DNA from: JAJZAM01 sp027391075
GTDB lineage: Bacteria; Actinomycetota; Acidimicrobiia; Acidimicrobiales; Palsa-688
NCBI GenBank assembly: GCA_027391075.1
Contig: DAHYHI010000103.1
Coordinates: 43,472-107,471 of the forward strand
Reading direction: 5' to 3'
DNA: 64,000 nt
This document shows positions 53,101 through 61,818 of this stretch, in pieces. The translations under genes were made by a program, and so were the position numbers. The notes under the pieces are model-generated. The model worked only from the letters and a program-made list of their open reading frames with translations, did not search any database and had not been told where the DNA came from. The number at the start of each line of letters is the position of its first letter. The first letter of the stretch is position 1.

Positions 53101-56100
53101 TTAGGCGACCAAGACCTTGTCCGTCGGGTCGGTTACCAGCTGATCAGCCGAGTTGGCAGCCACTTCTATGGTGTCGACCGCCGAGTTCTGGGTGAATATG
53201 TAGTTGATGGCCCCGCCCTGGGTGGCGATGATCGTGTTGCCGCCAGCGGTGGTCGTTCCTCCGTACTCACACGACTGCTGGGCGCAGAAGGTGTCGCCAC
53301 CGGTGCCCTTGTTGATGAGCGTGTCACCACCGCTGGAGCCGGCTTGGAGCACGTCACCCTGACCGAGCCCGACTATGGTGCCCCCCGGGCCACCGCCGAT
53401 GAGGATGTTGCCCCGGCCGGTGGCCCCCACGATGTTCACCACGTCCTTGAGGGCCCAGGTCCACGCCCCGGAGTGGTCGATAGCCGTCCCGTGCTGGAGG
53501 TCGACGGTCACCGCCCCGGTGTACTGGGAGAAGTCGACGGTGGACTTCCCGCCGCCGTAGATGGTGTTGTTCCCCGCGGCCAGGTACAAGAAGGTGGAGG
53601 CGGTGCCGTTGGCGGCCGTCAGCGTGTTGTTGTTGCCGTCCACCACGAACAGGTCGTTGCCCCCCTGCCCGGTGACGGTGTCGTTGTTGTAGGCGATGTA
53701 CAGATCGGGCCCGGAGGTACCGCGGACGGTGGTGATGCCGGCGTTGACCAGGTTGGCCGAGGCGCCTACCGCCCACCCGCCGGTTGCGGTGTTACCCGGC
53801 ACCGAGGTCGGGCCGAACGGCTCGCCGGCGGGGATGGCCACGTTGCTCGGGGCCAGGTTCACCTGCACGGCGTTGGGGGCGCCGGTGTAATCGAGGGTGT
53901 TCGATCCCCCGGTGCTGGTCAGGATGTCCAGCCCGGTACCGGGGGTGAAGACCACGGACTGGCCGCCCCCTTGGAGATTGTCGTTGCCCACGCCGCCCAC
54001 CAGGGTGTCCGAGCCGCCGCCACCGGTGAGGGTCTGGTTGCCGGTGCCCGCCGCCAGCCAGTCGGCGGCCGAGCTGCCGATGATGGTGAGGTTCCCGTTG
54101 CCGCCCCATATCTGGCTTCCCCCCTGGGAGCCGTAGACGGTGGTGAAGTTGCCTCCGAGGATGGACACTGATCCGGCGCCGGTACCGAGATTCTGGAGGC
54201 TCGATGTCCCCAGGTCCAAAGCGATGGGTACGGTGATCTGCGACAGGTCCAAAGTGGCGTTGCCGGTTCCGCCGTAGACGAAGTCGGTGCCACCCGTCAG
54301 GACGAATCGATCGTTACCGCCGCCACCGATCAGGGTGGCCGGGCCGGAGCCGGCGATGATGGTGTCGTTGTAGCTCCTGGTGGCGGTGATGTTGTCGATC
54401 CCGCTCAGCTGGATGGTGCCCTGGGTGCTCGTCGCGGTTCCGCCGGCGACCTGAGTGGTGGTCCCGGGCAGGGTGTAGCTCGACTGGGAGTCGTTGACGG
54501 TGACGGGGACCGTGAAGCTGGCGAACGTGATGCCGTTGCTGCCGCCGGGCTCGCTCAGGCTGTAGTTGCCCGGCCCGGCGACGAAGAGGTCCCCGAGACC
54601 GGTGCCGGATATGGCCGTCATACCGCTGAAGCTGAAGTTGTAACCCGAGCCCGCCACCGATCCCGAAGCGGCCCCTCCCGACACGCCGGCTGTCAGGTCG
54701 ATCTTCACGCCGCCCGTCGGGAGGGTGCAGGTGAGCGACGCGTTGCACAGCTCGAGGGTGCCGGTGTTGCCGCCGTTGATGTTCACCGATTCACCCGGGT
54801 TGACCAGGTAGGTGAGGGGGCTGGTGGATGTCACCCCGGTGATGCAGGAGAACGAGTCGTTGACGACCCCGGTCAGCACGACGGTCCCACTGCTCGACCC
54901 CACGGGGCACGAGCCGACGGCCGCGCCCAGGGTTACGGTGGCGTTGGCCAGTAGCCCGCTGTTCAGGGTGAGGCTGTTGGTGCCGGCGCCCCCGACGAAG
55001 ACGAAGTTTCCGGGGCCGGTCTGGGTGAAGGTGTCGGCCAGGGTGCACGATGTGGCCGTCGGAGCGCAGGTCGCGCCGATGAACTTGGCGAAGCCGATCA
55101 CGGTGTCGTTGATCGTGGCCAGGGTGTTGGTCACCGTTCCGGTCCCGCTGCCGCCCGAGACGGTGACGTTGGTGCCGAAGGCCGAGGTCGTGAGGTCGAG
55201 GATGCCGGGGGCGGCGCCGCCCTCGATCAGGGACTCCGTCCCCGAGCCGGCGACCACGTAGTCGGCCCCGGCGGTGGTGCCCACCAGGTTGGATATCTGC
55301 GTGAGGGTGATGCCGCTCGTGGCCGGGGAGGCACAGGGGCTCACCGTCGCCGTCACCCCGGCGACGACGCATCCCGCCGTACCCGTCGGCATGTGGACGG
55401 TGACGCTGGCGGGAAGGTTCGACAGGTTGAGGGTGTCGGTCCCGCCGCCACCGATGAGGTTCAGGGCCCCCGAGAGGGTGAGCTGGTTGGCGTTGACGAG
55501 GAACGTGTCGTTCTGGGCGGTACCGACGACCTTGCCGATGCAGAGTTGGGTCGCCGTCGGTGTCGCCGAGCAGGGGGTGAAGCTGACCCCGGAGATGGTC
55601 GGGCCGGAGATGAGGCCGTTCTGCATGTCGACGGTCACCCCGGTGGTGCCCGACGCCGGGGCCGGCACTTTGGACAGGTCGATGGTGTCCTGCCCCCCGC
55701 CTCCTTGGAGCACCACGCTGCCGGTCCCCACGTAGAAGGTGTCGTTCAGGGGGGAGCCTTGAACGGTGGGGGCGTTGGAGAAGCTGAAGGTGTCGGGGCT
55801 GCCGCTGACGCCGGTGACCGTGTCGGTCGTGAGGTCGATGGTCACGGGTCCGGCGACATGGGCGTAGGACACCGTGTTGGTCGTGCCCGATGCGGTGAAC
55901 GCGGTTCCCGTGAGGCCTCCGTAGAAGGTGTTGGGGCCGGTCGAACCGATCACCTTGGCGAAGTCGAGAGCTCCTCCGAAGGGCAACAGGGTGTCAGTAC
56001 CGACGGTGGTCGCCCCGTTGAGGATCTGAACGGCGCCGGTGGTCATGTCCACCGACAGCCCGGTCAGATCGCTGGCGAAGCTGATGATGTTGCCCGGACC

Positions 56101-59100
56101 TTGACCTTCGAAGCTGATCCCGCCGCTCTGGCCCGGGGCCAGGAAGGTGGTGAACCCGGAACCGGCGCCGATCAGGGTGGCAAAGCCGGCACCGCCGGTC
56201 TGGAAGGTGTAGGTGGTGGAGCCGAAGGCGGCGCTGTAGGCGGCGATCGGCGTGTTGGCGGGGGTGTCGTTGATAGTCAGCTGACCGCCGCTGGCGCTGG
56301 TGGTGCCGGTCACCGCAGTGAAGTTGATCGTGTCCCCACCGACCGAACCGGTGTCGCCGAAGGTCTCGGAGCCGGTGCCGACGATGAACACGTTGTGGCC
56401 GCCGGAGGAGCCGACGACGTTGGGAATGCCGACAAGCGTGTCGGCGGCCACGCCCACCGAGGCCCCGGTGAAGGTGACGTTGTTGTTGGTCGAGGACAGG
56501 TTGATGTGGACCCCGCCGGCCGCCGCGCTGTAGTTGGCGGTGTTGGTGCCCCCCACCCCGTTGAAGACCTTGCCGCCGCTGGCCGAACTGTCGTCGAGGA
56601 CGAAGGTGGTGGTGGTGTTGGCCGCCGACAGGCCGTAGAAGGTCTTGATCCCCGAGAATGAGACGGTGGTGCCGGACCCGAGGTTGGCCTGGCCGCCGCA
56701 GGGGCTGGTACCGGTGCTCACCAGGCACACGCTCAAGCTGGTACCGGAGGCGTCGGCGAAGCTCAAGGTGTCCGAACCGCTCTTGCCGTTGAAGGTGTCA
56801 CCGGTCGAGCCGGCGTAGAAGGTGGACCCCGTTGGCGAGCCGACGAAGGTGATGGGGGCGGTGTCGAAGTTGGTGAAGTTGTAGGTGTTGGGACCGCCGG
56901 TCGCCGTCCCGTAGGCCGTCGACTGGGGACTCTGCCCGGGGCTGGAGACGTTGACCGTCACGGCCGTCAGCAGGTTGGAGAAGTCGATGGTCTCGGCGGC
57001 CCCGGCTCTCCCCGACAGGAAGGTCTCGCTGGTGCCCCCGGCGACGAAGGTGTCGCCCCCGGCCCCCGACCCGGTGACCGTGGTTATGGAGGTCAGCACG
57101 TCGCAGGCCGTCGGGCAGGTTCCGGTTCCCACCAGAACTGTGTTGGCGGGCAGCGACGTGGCTCCCGACGTCCAGGTCGATCCCGAGAGGTTGACCACGA
57201 CGGGGCTCGTGTCGGTGGAGAAGGAGACTGAGTTGTTGGTGCTCTGGCCGTTGAACGTGAACCCGCCGGCGCTACCGGCGAGGAAGCTGGTGTACCCCCC
57301 GTTGGAACCGTAGAACGTCGTCACGTTGGCCGAGAAGGAGTAGGTCACCGCTGAGTTCTGCAGCGTCGCCTGGTCGGAGTTGCCGACCGCCGACACGTTG
57401 ATGGTCAGGACCGCGCCGTTACCGGCGCTCACCGTCGAGAAGTCGAGCGTGTCGGTCTTGGACGTGCCTACGTCGCCGAAGGTCCCCGTCGTCGACCCTG
57501 CGGTGAAATAGTTGTGCCCGTTCTGGGAGCCGATGACATTCGAGATGCCGACCAGGGTGTCGGCGGGGTTGGCGGCGGCGGTACCGGTGAAGGTGACGTT
57601 GTTGGTGGAGATCGACAGGTTGATGTCGACACCGTTGACCGCCGGCGTGAAGTCGGCGGTGTTGGCACCCCCGGCCCCGTTGAAGGTGAGCCCGGTGGTT
57701 GCGTCACCGGCCACGAAGCGGGTGGTGCTGGTGCTGCCCGACAGGCCGTAGAAGGTGGTGATACCAGAGAAGCTGATGACCGTTCCGCTGCCGAGCTTGG
57801 CCTGGTCGGCACCCGAACAGGTACCGGTGAGGGCCACGATGCACAGGGCCAGGCTGGTCTGGGAAGCGTCAGCGAAGCTCAGAGTGTTGCTGGCCCCTGC
57901 CTCGCCGGTGAAGGTGTCTGCGGTCGAGCCGGCATAGAAGGTGGTCGAACCGTTGGACGATCCGATGAAGGTGATGGCCGCCGAATCGAAGTTGGTGAAG
58001 TCATAGGTCGAACCGTTGGAGGTTGCCGTACCGTACAGCGTGGATTGGGGGCTCTGACCCGGCGATGACACGTTGACCACCAGGACGGCATTGCCCAGAT
58101 TGGCGAAGTCGATGGTTTCCTGCGCCACCCCGGACTTGCCGAGCAGGAAGGTCTCGTTGCCGGCACCGGCCACGAAGACGTCGCCGCCGACCCCCGAGCC
58201 GGTGATGGTCGAGATGGTTCCGATCAGGGAGTCGCTCTGCCCGGTGGCGACCACAGCCGTTCCCTGGTTGACCGTCCCGTAGCTGGCGGACTGGTAGGTG
58301 CCGCTGGAAAGGTTCACGACCACCGAGCTCGTGTCGGTGGAGAAGCTGATCGAGTTGTTGGCGCTCTGGCCGGTGAAGGTGAACCCGCCCGAGCTGCCGG
58401 CCAGGAAGGTGGTGAATCCGCCGGCCGATCCGATGAGCTTGGTGGCATCCGCCGAGAAGGTGTAGGTGACGGGGGAGTTCTGCAGGGTGGCCTGGTCAGC
58501 GGTCCCCACCGGTGAAACATTGATGGTGAGCACGGCGCCGTTGCCGGCGTTGACCTTGGAGAAGTCCACGGTGTCGGTGGCCGTCGTCCCGGTGTCACCG
58601 AAGGTCTCGGTGGTGGCCCCGGCGGTGAAGTAGTTGCCGCCGTGAGCCGAGCCGAACACGTTGGAGATGCCGACGATGGTGTCGGGGCCCGGCGGGCTGG
58701 TGCCGGTGAAGGTCACGTTGCCCGAGCTCGAGGAGAGGTCGATCTTGACGCCCTGGGCCGCCGGCGTGAAGTCCGCGGTATTGGTCCCGCCGACGCCGGT
58801 GAAGGTCAGTCCACCGGTCGAGTCACCGGCGACGAAACGGGTCGAGGTCCCGCTCTGGCTCAGGCCGGTGAAGCTCTGGATGTTGGAGAAGGTGACGGTG
58901 GCGCCCGTACCCAGGATGGCCTCTCCGCCATTGAGGCACTTGGGGTTGACGGTGGCCAGAACCGCCGTGCACACCGTCAGGGTGGTGCCCGACGACGCCA
59001 AGTACTCCGAGAAGTCCAAGGTGTTGCCCGTCCCTCCCCCCTCGAGCTTGAAGCCGCCGCTGAAGCCGCCCTGGAAGGTGGTCCCCCCGGAGTTCGAGCC

Positions 59101-61818
59101 CATGAAGGTGCTGAAGGAGCCGACCGTGAAGGTGTAGGTCATCTGGGTGGTGGCCCCGGTCAGCACGGCCGCGGTGTCGTTGCTGATCGTGCCGTTCGAC
59201 CCCGACACGTTGACGAGCAGCTCCTGGGTCGCGGGTGTGATGACGACGTAGGAGAAGTCGATCGTGTTGCCGGTGCCGGTCGTCGACTCCTGGAAGGTCC
59301 CCCCGCCGGTCCCCGCGGTGAAGGTGTCGTTGCTCCCGTTGCCCTTGAAGTTGTCCGAGCCGGACCCACCGTAGAAGGAGTTGCCGTTACCGGCGCTGGT
59401 GAAGTTGTAGGGGCCGGCCAGGGAACCGGCGTAGAAGGTGCTTCCGCCGGCCGAGGCGGTGACCGTGAGAATCCCGGTGATGGTGTCGCAGATCGTCGGG
59501 TCGCAAGCCGTCAGGACGCCCGGGGTGGCTGTCACCAGGACCTTGTTGGGACCGAGGGCGAAGGCGGGGAAGGCAGCCAGGGTCGGGCTCGCCGAGGACA
59601 GGTTGACGGCGACGGGCACGGTGTTGCTCACGAACGTGATGGTGTTGCCCGTGCCCTGGCCGGTGATGGTCAGACCCGGGGTCGGACCGACGTAGAAGTT
59701 CGAGAAGCCCTGGGTGAGCGGCCCGATGACGGTCGTGAAGGGGCTGGAGTCGTTGGAGTTGGGGGCGGTCTGGAAGACGTAGGTGATCGTCGCAGTGGCG
59801 GCTATACCACTGTTCAGGGAGATGGCCCCGACGGTCTGCGGCCCCCCGTTGACATCGATGTAGAGCGGTGCGCTGCTCGTGGTGGCCACGTTCGAGAAAT
59901 CGACGGTGTTGCCCGAGCCGGTCTCATACACGTCGTCGGCGCCCGAGCCGGCCCGGAAGGTGTTGCTGTTACCAGAGACGAAGAAGGTGTCGGTCCCCGG
60001 ACCGCCGATCACCGTCAGGCCGGTCCCGGTGATGGTGAAGTTCTCGGTGCCGCTGCCAGCAACCGCTTGGTTGCCGGTGGCCGTGCCGGGACTGAACGTG
60101 TAGGAACAGGCCGAACTGCAGGCGTTGGCGGTGGTGTCGCCGATGAAACTGTTGCCGTTGCCCTGGCTGGTGAACGAATACGACGTCCCGCTCGGGCCGG
60201 CGTAGAAGACGCTGCCGCCGGCTGAGGGCCCGGTCACCGAGGTGATGTCCGTGAACGAGTCGCAGATACCGGCCGTCGACGTGCAGGTGGTATTGGTGGA
60301 CAGTGCGGCGACCAGCGCCTGGCCGTTCTGGATGGTGAACCCGGGGAACCCCGGCAGGTTCGACTGCGACGTCCCCGACAGGTCGACGACCACGGGATTG
60401 GCCCCGTTGAAGGTGGCGGTGTTACCGCTGCCCTGACCGACGATGGTGAATCCCCCCGATGCCCCGGCGGTGAAGTCGGTGTTGCCGCCGGTGGCTCCGG
60501 TGACGTGGGTGAACGCTGCGGAGGTGAACGAGTAGTTGACGGCGCCCACGTTGCCGGTCCCGCTGGCCAGGTTGACCGCCAATCGGTTGGTGGACGTGTT
60601 GACCGCGGAGAAGTCGACGGAGTTGGTGGTACCGCTGGTCACGTTGAAGGCGTCACCACCGGCGCCCGCCTTGAACGTGTTGTTACTGCCGGAGATGTAG
60701 AAGGTGTCGGAGCCGGGCCCGCCGATGACGGTCATGTTGCTGCCGCTGACCGACGTGGTGGTCGTCCCGAACGCCTCCGCCCCGGGACCGGCCTGGATGG
60801 TGTTGTTGGACCCGGTCGCGGTCACCTGGTAGGTGCCGGTGCTGGTGCCGGCAAGAGTGACGTTGCCTTCGATGGCCACCGACGCGCTGCTGGCCACATC
60901 GAACGTGGAGGTGATGTTCGGGTTGCCGATGACGTGGTTGAAAGCCGTGCCACCGGTCGTGAAGTCGTATGCGTAGCTGCCGCTACCTCCACCGCTGCCG
61001 TAGCTCAACAGAGCTGTGTTCTGCGGGACCGACGGTGAGGAGAGCGAGCTGTTGGTCTGGTTGATCACCAGCGAGCACGGGGTACCGGGGCAGTTCACCG
61101 CTGAGAAGTCCAAGGTGGCGCCGGTGGTCGCCTTGGTCTGGAACGTCTCGGGGCTGTCGCCGGCCACGAAACTCGCCGGAGTGGTCCCGGCATTCCCGTT
61201 GAGCGTGGCTGTGAGGGTCACCGGTCCGCCGGTGCCATTGTCCCCTCCGGCGCTGAGCACGGGCGCCCCGGCCCCTCCGACCACGGTGTAGTTGGTGATG
61301 CCGGTCAGGGTGCCGGCGGTGTAGCCAATGGCGGTGGTGCAGTCGCTGCCGTCGAGGTTGACCCCGTTGGAGCCGATGTCCACCTCTTTACCGGCCGCTC
61401 CGATGAGGGTGACCGGGGTGGAAGCCGATTGACCGGACGGGCTGAGGTCACCCTGGAAGGTGACTGCACAGGGGAACAGCGTGGCGCTGTCGTCCAGAGT
61501 CAGCGTGGCCACAGCTGAGACTGACGTGAAGTTGATGACCGTGATGTGGCCGGTGCCGAGGGTGATGCCGGTGCAGCTAGTGGAGTTGCTGACCACCAAC
61601 GTGCCGCTCGAATTCGACAGGGCCGTGGTCCCGTCGCCGAGGGCGATGTCCTCCTGGTTTGCGTTGGTCCCGTCTACTGCGCACGTGGTGCTGGTCGTGG
61701 CGAAGGCCCGACCAGCGTGCAAGGCACTCCCGGCTACCGTCGCCAGGGCAAGCGCCACCAGTCCTCCGAGCAGGAGGAGCAGGAGGCGTATCCCGGTGGA
61801 CAGCAGCCGGCGGCTCAT
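53101..61818 (-). CDS. Giant secreted repeat protein (2,905 aa), RTX-like C-terminal region
   Basis: The ATG at 61818 forms an ATGA overlap with the upstream stop; a longer in-frame start at 62049 is spurious. A signal peptide or N-terminal anchor follows (R-L-L-L-L-L-L-G-G-L-V-A-L-A-L), ending near A-F-A. The body is Gly/Thr/Ser/Asn-rich and made of repeated beta-strand units such as F-V-A-G-x-x-x-E-T-F and N-T-I-D-F-S, including three tandem modules of about 373 aa. Near the C-terminus L-T-G-G-G-G-S-D-T-L-V-G-G-V-G-N-D-N-L recalls RTX/calcium-binding nonapeptides. No enzyme motif is seen. It is probably a cell-surface or extracellular beta-solenoid structural protein. Confidence 0.8.
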   Translation of the reverse strand: MSRRLLSTGIRLLLLLLGGLVALALATVAGSALHAGRAFATTSTTCAVDGTNANQEDIALGDGTTALSNSSGTLVVSNSTSCTGITLGTGHITVINFTSVSAVATLTLDDSATLFPCAVTFQGDLSPSGQSASTPVTLIGAAGKEVDIGSNGVNLDGSDCTTAIGYTAGTLTGITNYTVVGGAGAPVLSAGGDNGTGGPVTLTATLNGNAGTTPASFVAGDSPETFQTKATTGATLDFSAVNCPGTPCSLVINQTNSSLSSPSVPQNTALLSYGSGGGSGSYAYDFTTGGTAFNHVIGNPNITSTFDVASSASVAIEGNVTLAGTSTGTYQVTATGSNNTIQAGPGAEAFGTTTTSVSGSNMTVIGGPGSDTFYISGSNNTFKAGAGGDAFNVTSGTTNSVDFSAVNTSTNRLAVNLASGTGNVGAVNYSFTSAAFTHVTGATGGNTDFTAGASGGFTIVGQGSGNTATFNGANPVVVDLSGTSQSNLPGFPGFTIQNGQALVAALSTNTTCTSTAGICDSFTDITSVTGPSAGGSVFYAGPSGTSYSFTSQGNGNSFIGDTTANACSSACSYTFSPGTATGNQAVAGSGTENFTITGTGLTVIGGPGTDTFFVSGNSNTFRAGSGADDVYETGSGNTVDFSNVATTSSAPLYIDVNGGPQTVGAISLNSGIAATATITYVFQTAPNSNDSSPFTTVIGPLTQGFSNFYVGPTPGLTITGQGTGNTITFVSNTVPVAVNLSSASPTLAAFPAFALGPNKVLVTATPGVLTACDPTICDTITGILTVTASAGGSTFYAGSLAGPYNFTSAGNGNSFYGGSGSDNFKGNGSNDTFTAGTGGGTFQESTTGTGNTIDFSYVVITPATQELLVNVSGSNGTISNDTAAVLTGATTQMTYTFTVGSFSTFMGSNSGGTTFQGGFSGGFKLEGGGTGNTLDFSEYLASSGTTLTVCTAVLATVNPKCLNGGEAILGTGATVTFSNIQSFTGLSQSGTSTRFVAGDSTGGLTFTGVGGTNTADFTPAAQGVKIDLSSSSGNVTFTGTSPPGPDTIVGISNVFGSAHGGNYFTAGATTETFGDTGTTATDTVDFSKVNAGNGAVLTINVSPVGTADQATLQNSPVTYTFSADATKLIGSAGGFTTFLAGSSGGFTFTGQSANNSISFSTDTSSVVVNLSSGTYQSASYGTVNQGTAVVATGQSDSLIGTISTITGSGVGGDVFVAGAGNETFLLGKSGVAQETIDFANLGNAVLVVNVSSPGQSPQSTLYGTATSNGSTYDFTNFDSAAITFIGSSNGSTTFYAGSTADTFTGEAGASNTLSFADASQTSLALCIVALTGTCSGADQAKLGSGTVISFSGITTFYGLSGSTSTTRFVAGDATTGLTFNGAGGANTADFTPAVNGVDINLSISTNNVTFTGTAAANPADTLVGISNVIGSQNGHNYFTAGSTTGTFGDVGTSKTDTLDFSTVSAGNGAVLTINVSAVGNSDQATLQNSAVTYSFSANVTTFYGSNGGYTSFLAGSAGGFTFNGQSTNNSVSFSTDTSPVVVNLSGSTWTSGATSLPANTVLVGTGTCPTACDVLTSITTVTGSGAGGDTFVAGGTSETFLSGRAGAAETIDFSNLLTAVTVNVSSPGQSPQSTAYGTATGGPNTYNFTNFDTAPITFVGSPTGSTFYAGSTGDTFNGKSGSDTLSFADASGTSLSVCLVSTGTSPCGGQANLGSGTTVSFSGIKTFYGLSAANTTTTFVLDDSSASGGKVFNGVGGTNTANYSAAAGGVHINLSSTNNNVTFTGASVGVAADTLVGIPNVVGSSGGHNVFIVGTGSETFGDTGSVGGDTINFTAVTGTTSASGGQLTINDTPANTPIAAYSAAFGSTTYTFQTGGAGFATLIGAGSGFTTFLAPGQSGGISFEGQGPGNIISFASDLTGLSVDMTTGAVQILNGATTVGTDTLLPFGGALDFAKVIGSTGPNTFYGGLTGTAFTASGTTNTVSYAHVAGPVTIDLTTDTVTGVSGSPDTFSFSNAPTVQGSPLNDTFYVGTGSVVLQGGGGQDTIDLSKVPAPASGTTGVTVDMQNGLISGPTISGVSFTPCSATPTATQLCIGKVVGTAQNDTFLVNANQLTLSGALNLIGGGGTDTLNLSNLPASVTVHMPTGTAGCVVAGVTATVSPCASPATSGITLTQISNLVGTTAGADYVVAGSGTESLIEGGAAPGILDLTTSAFGTNVTVSGGSGTGTVTNTLATINDTVIGFAKFIGATCAPTATSCTLADTFTQTGPGNFVFVGGAGTNSLTLNSGLLANATVTLGAAVGSCPVGSSSGTVVLTGVVNDSFSCITGVTSTSPLTYLVNPGESVNINGGNTGTLELCNASLTCTLPTGGVKIDLTAGVSGGAASGSVAGSGYNFSFSGMTAISGTGLGDLFVAGPGNYSLSEPGGSNGITFASFTVPVTVNDSQSSYTLPGTTTQVAGGTATSTQGTIQLSGIDNITATRSYNDTIIAGSGPATLIGGGGNDRFVLTGGTDFVYGGTGNATLDLSQITVPIALDLGTSSLQNLGTGAGSVSILGGNFTTVYGSQGGSQIWGGNGNLTIIGSSAADWLAAGTGNQTLTGGGGSDTLVGGVGNDNLQGGGQSVVFTPGTGLDILTSTGGSNTLDYTGAPNAVQVNLAPSNVAIPAGEPFGPTSVPGNTATGGWAVGASANLVNAGITTVRGTSGPDLYIAYNNDTVTGQGGNDLFVVDGNNNTLTAANGTASTFLYLAAGNNTIYGGGKSTVDFSQYTGAVTVDLQHGTAIDHSGAWTWALKDVVNIVGATGRGNILIGGGPGGTIVGLGQGDVLQAGSSGGDTLINKGTGGDTFCAQQSCEYGGTTTAGGNTIIATQGGAINYIFTQNSAVDTIEVAANSADQLVTDPTDKVLVA
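56100..59140. repeat. Three tandem ~1.12-kb modules inside the giant gene
   Basis: Corresponding segments recur at about 56504, 57621 and 58748, and again at 57211 and 58333, giving a period of about 1,117-1,122 bp. Ends are approximate. Divergence between copies is moderate (many synonymous and some amino-acid changes), so the duplication is not very recent. Confidence 0.7.

Noticed and set aside
52093..54171. Long plus-strand ORF of 692 aa
   Set aside because: Antisense to the membrane and giant repeat-protein genes; Gly/Arg/Val-rich noise without motifs.
58642..60225. Plus-strand ORF of 527 aa inside the giant gene region
   Set aside because: Reads as repetitive Gly/Val/Arg sequence caused by the minus-strand repeats; no motif or ribosome binding site.
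53101..61818. RTX toxin exported by type I secretion
   Set aside because: There is an N-terminal signal-like segment, only a few nonapeptide-like units near the C-terminus, and no ABC exporter or membrane-fusion gene nearby.
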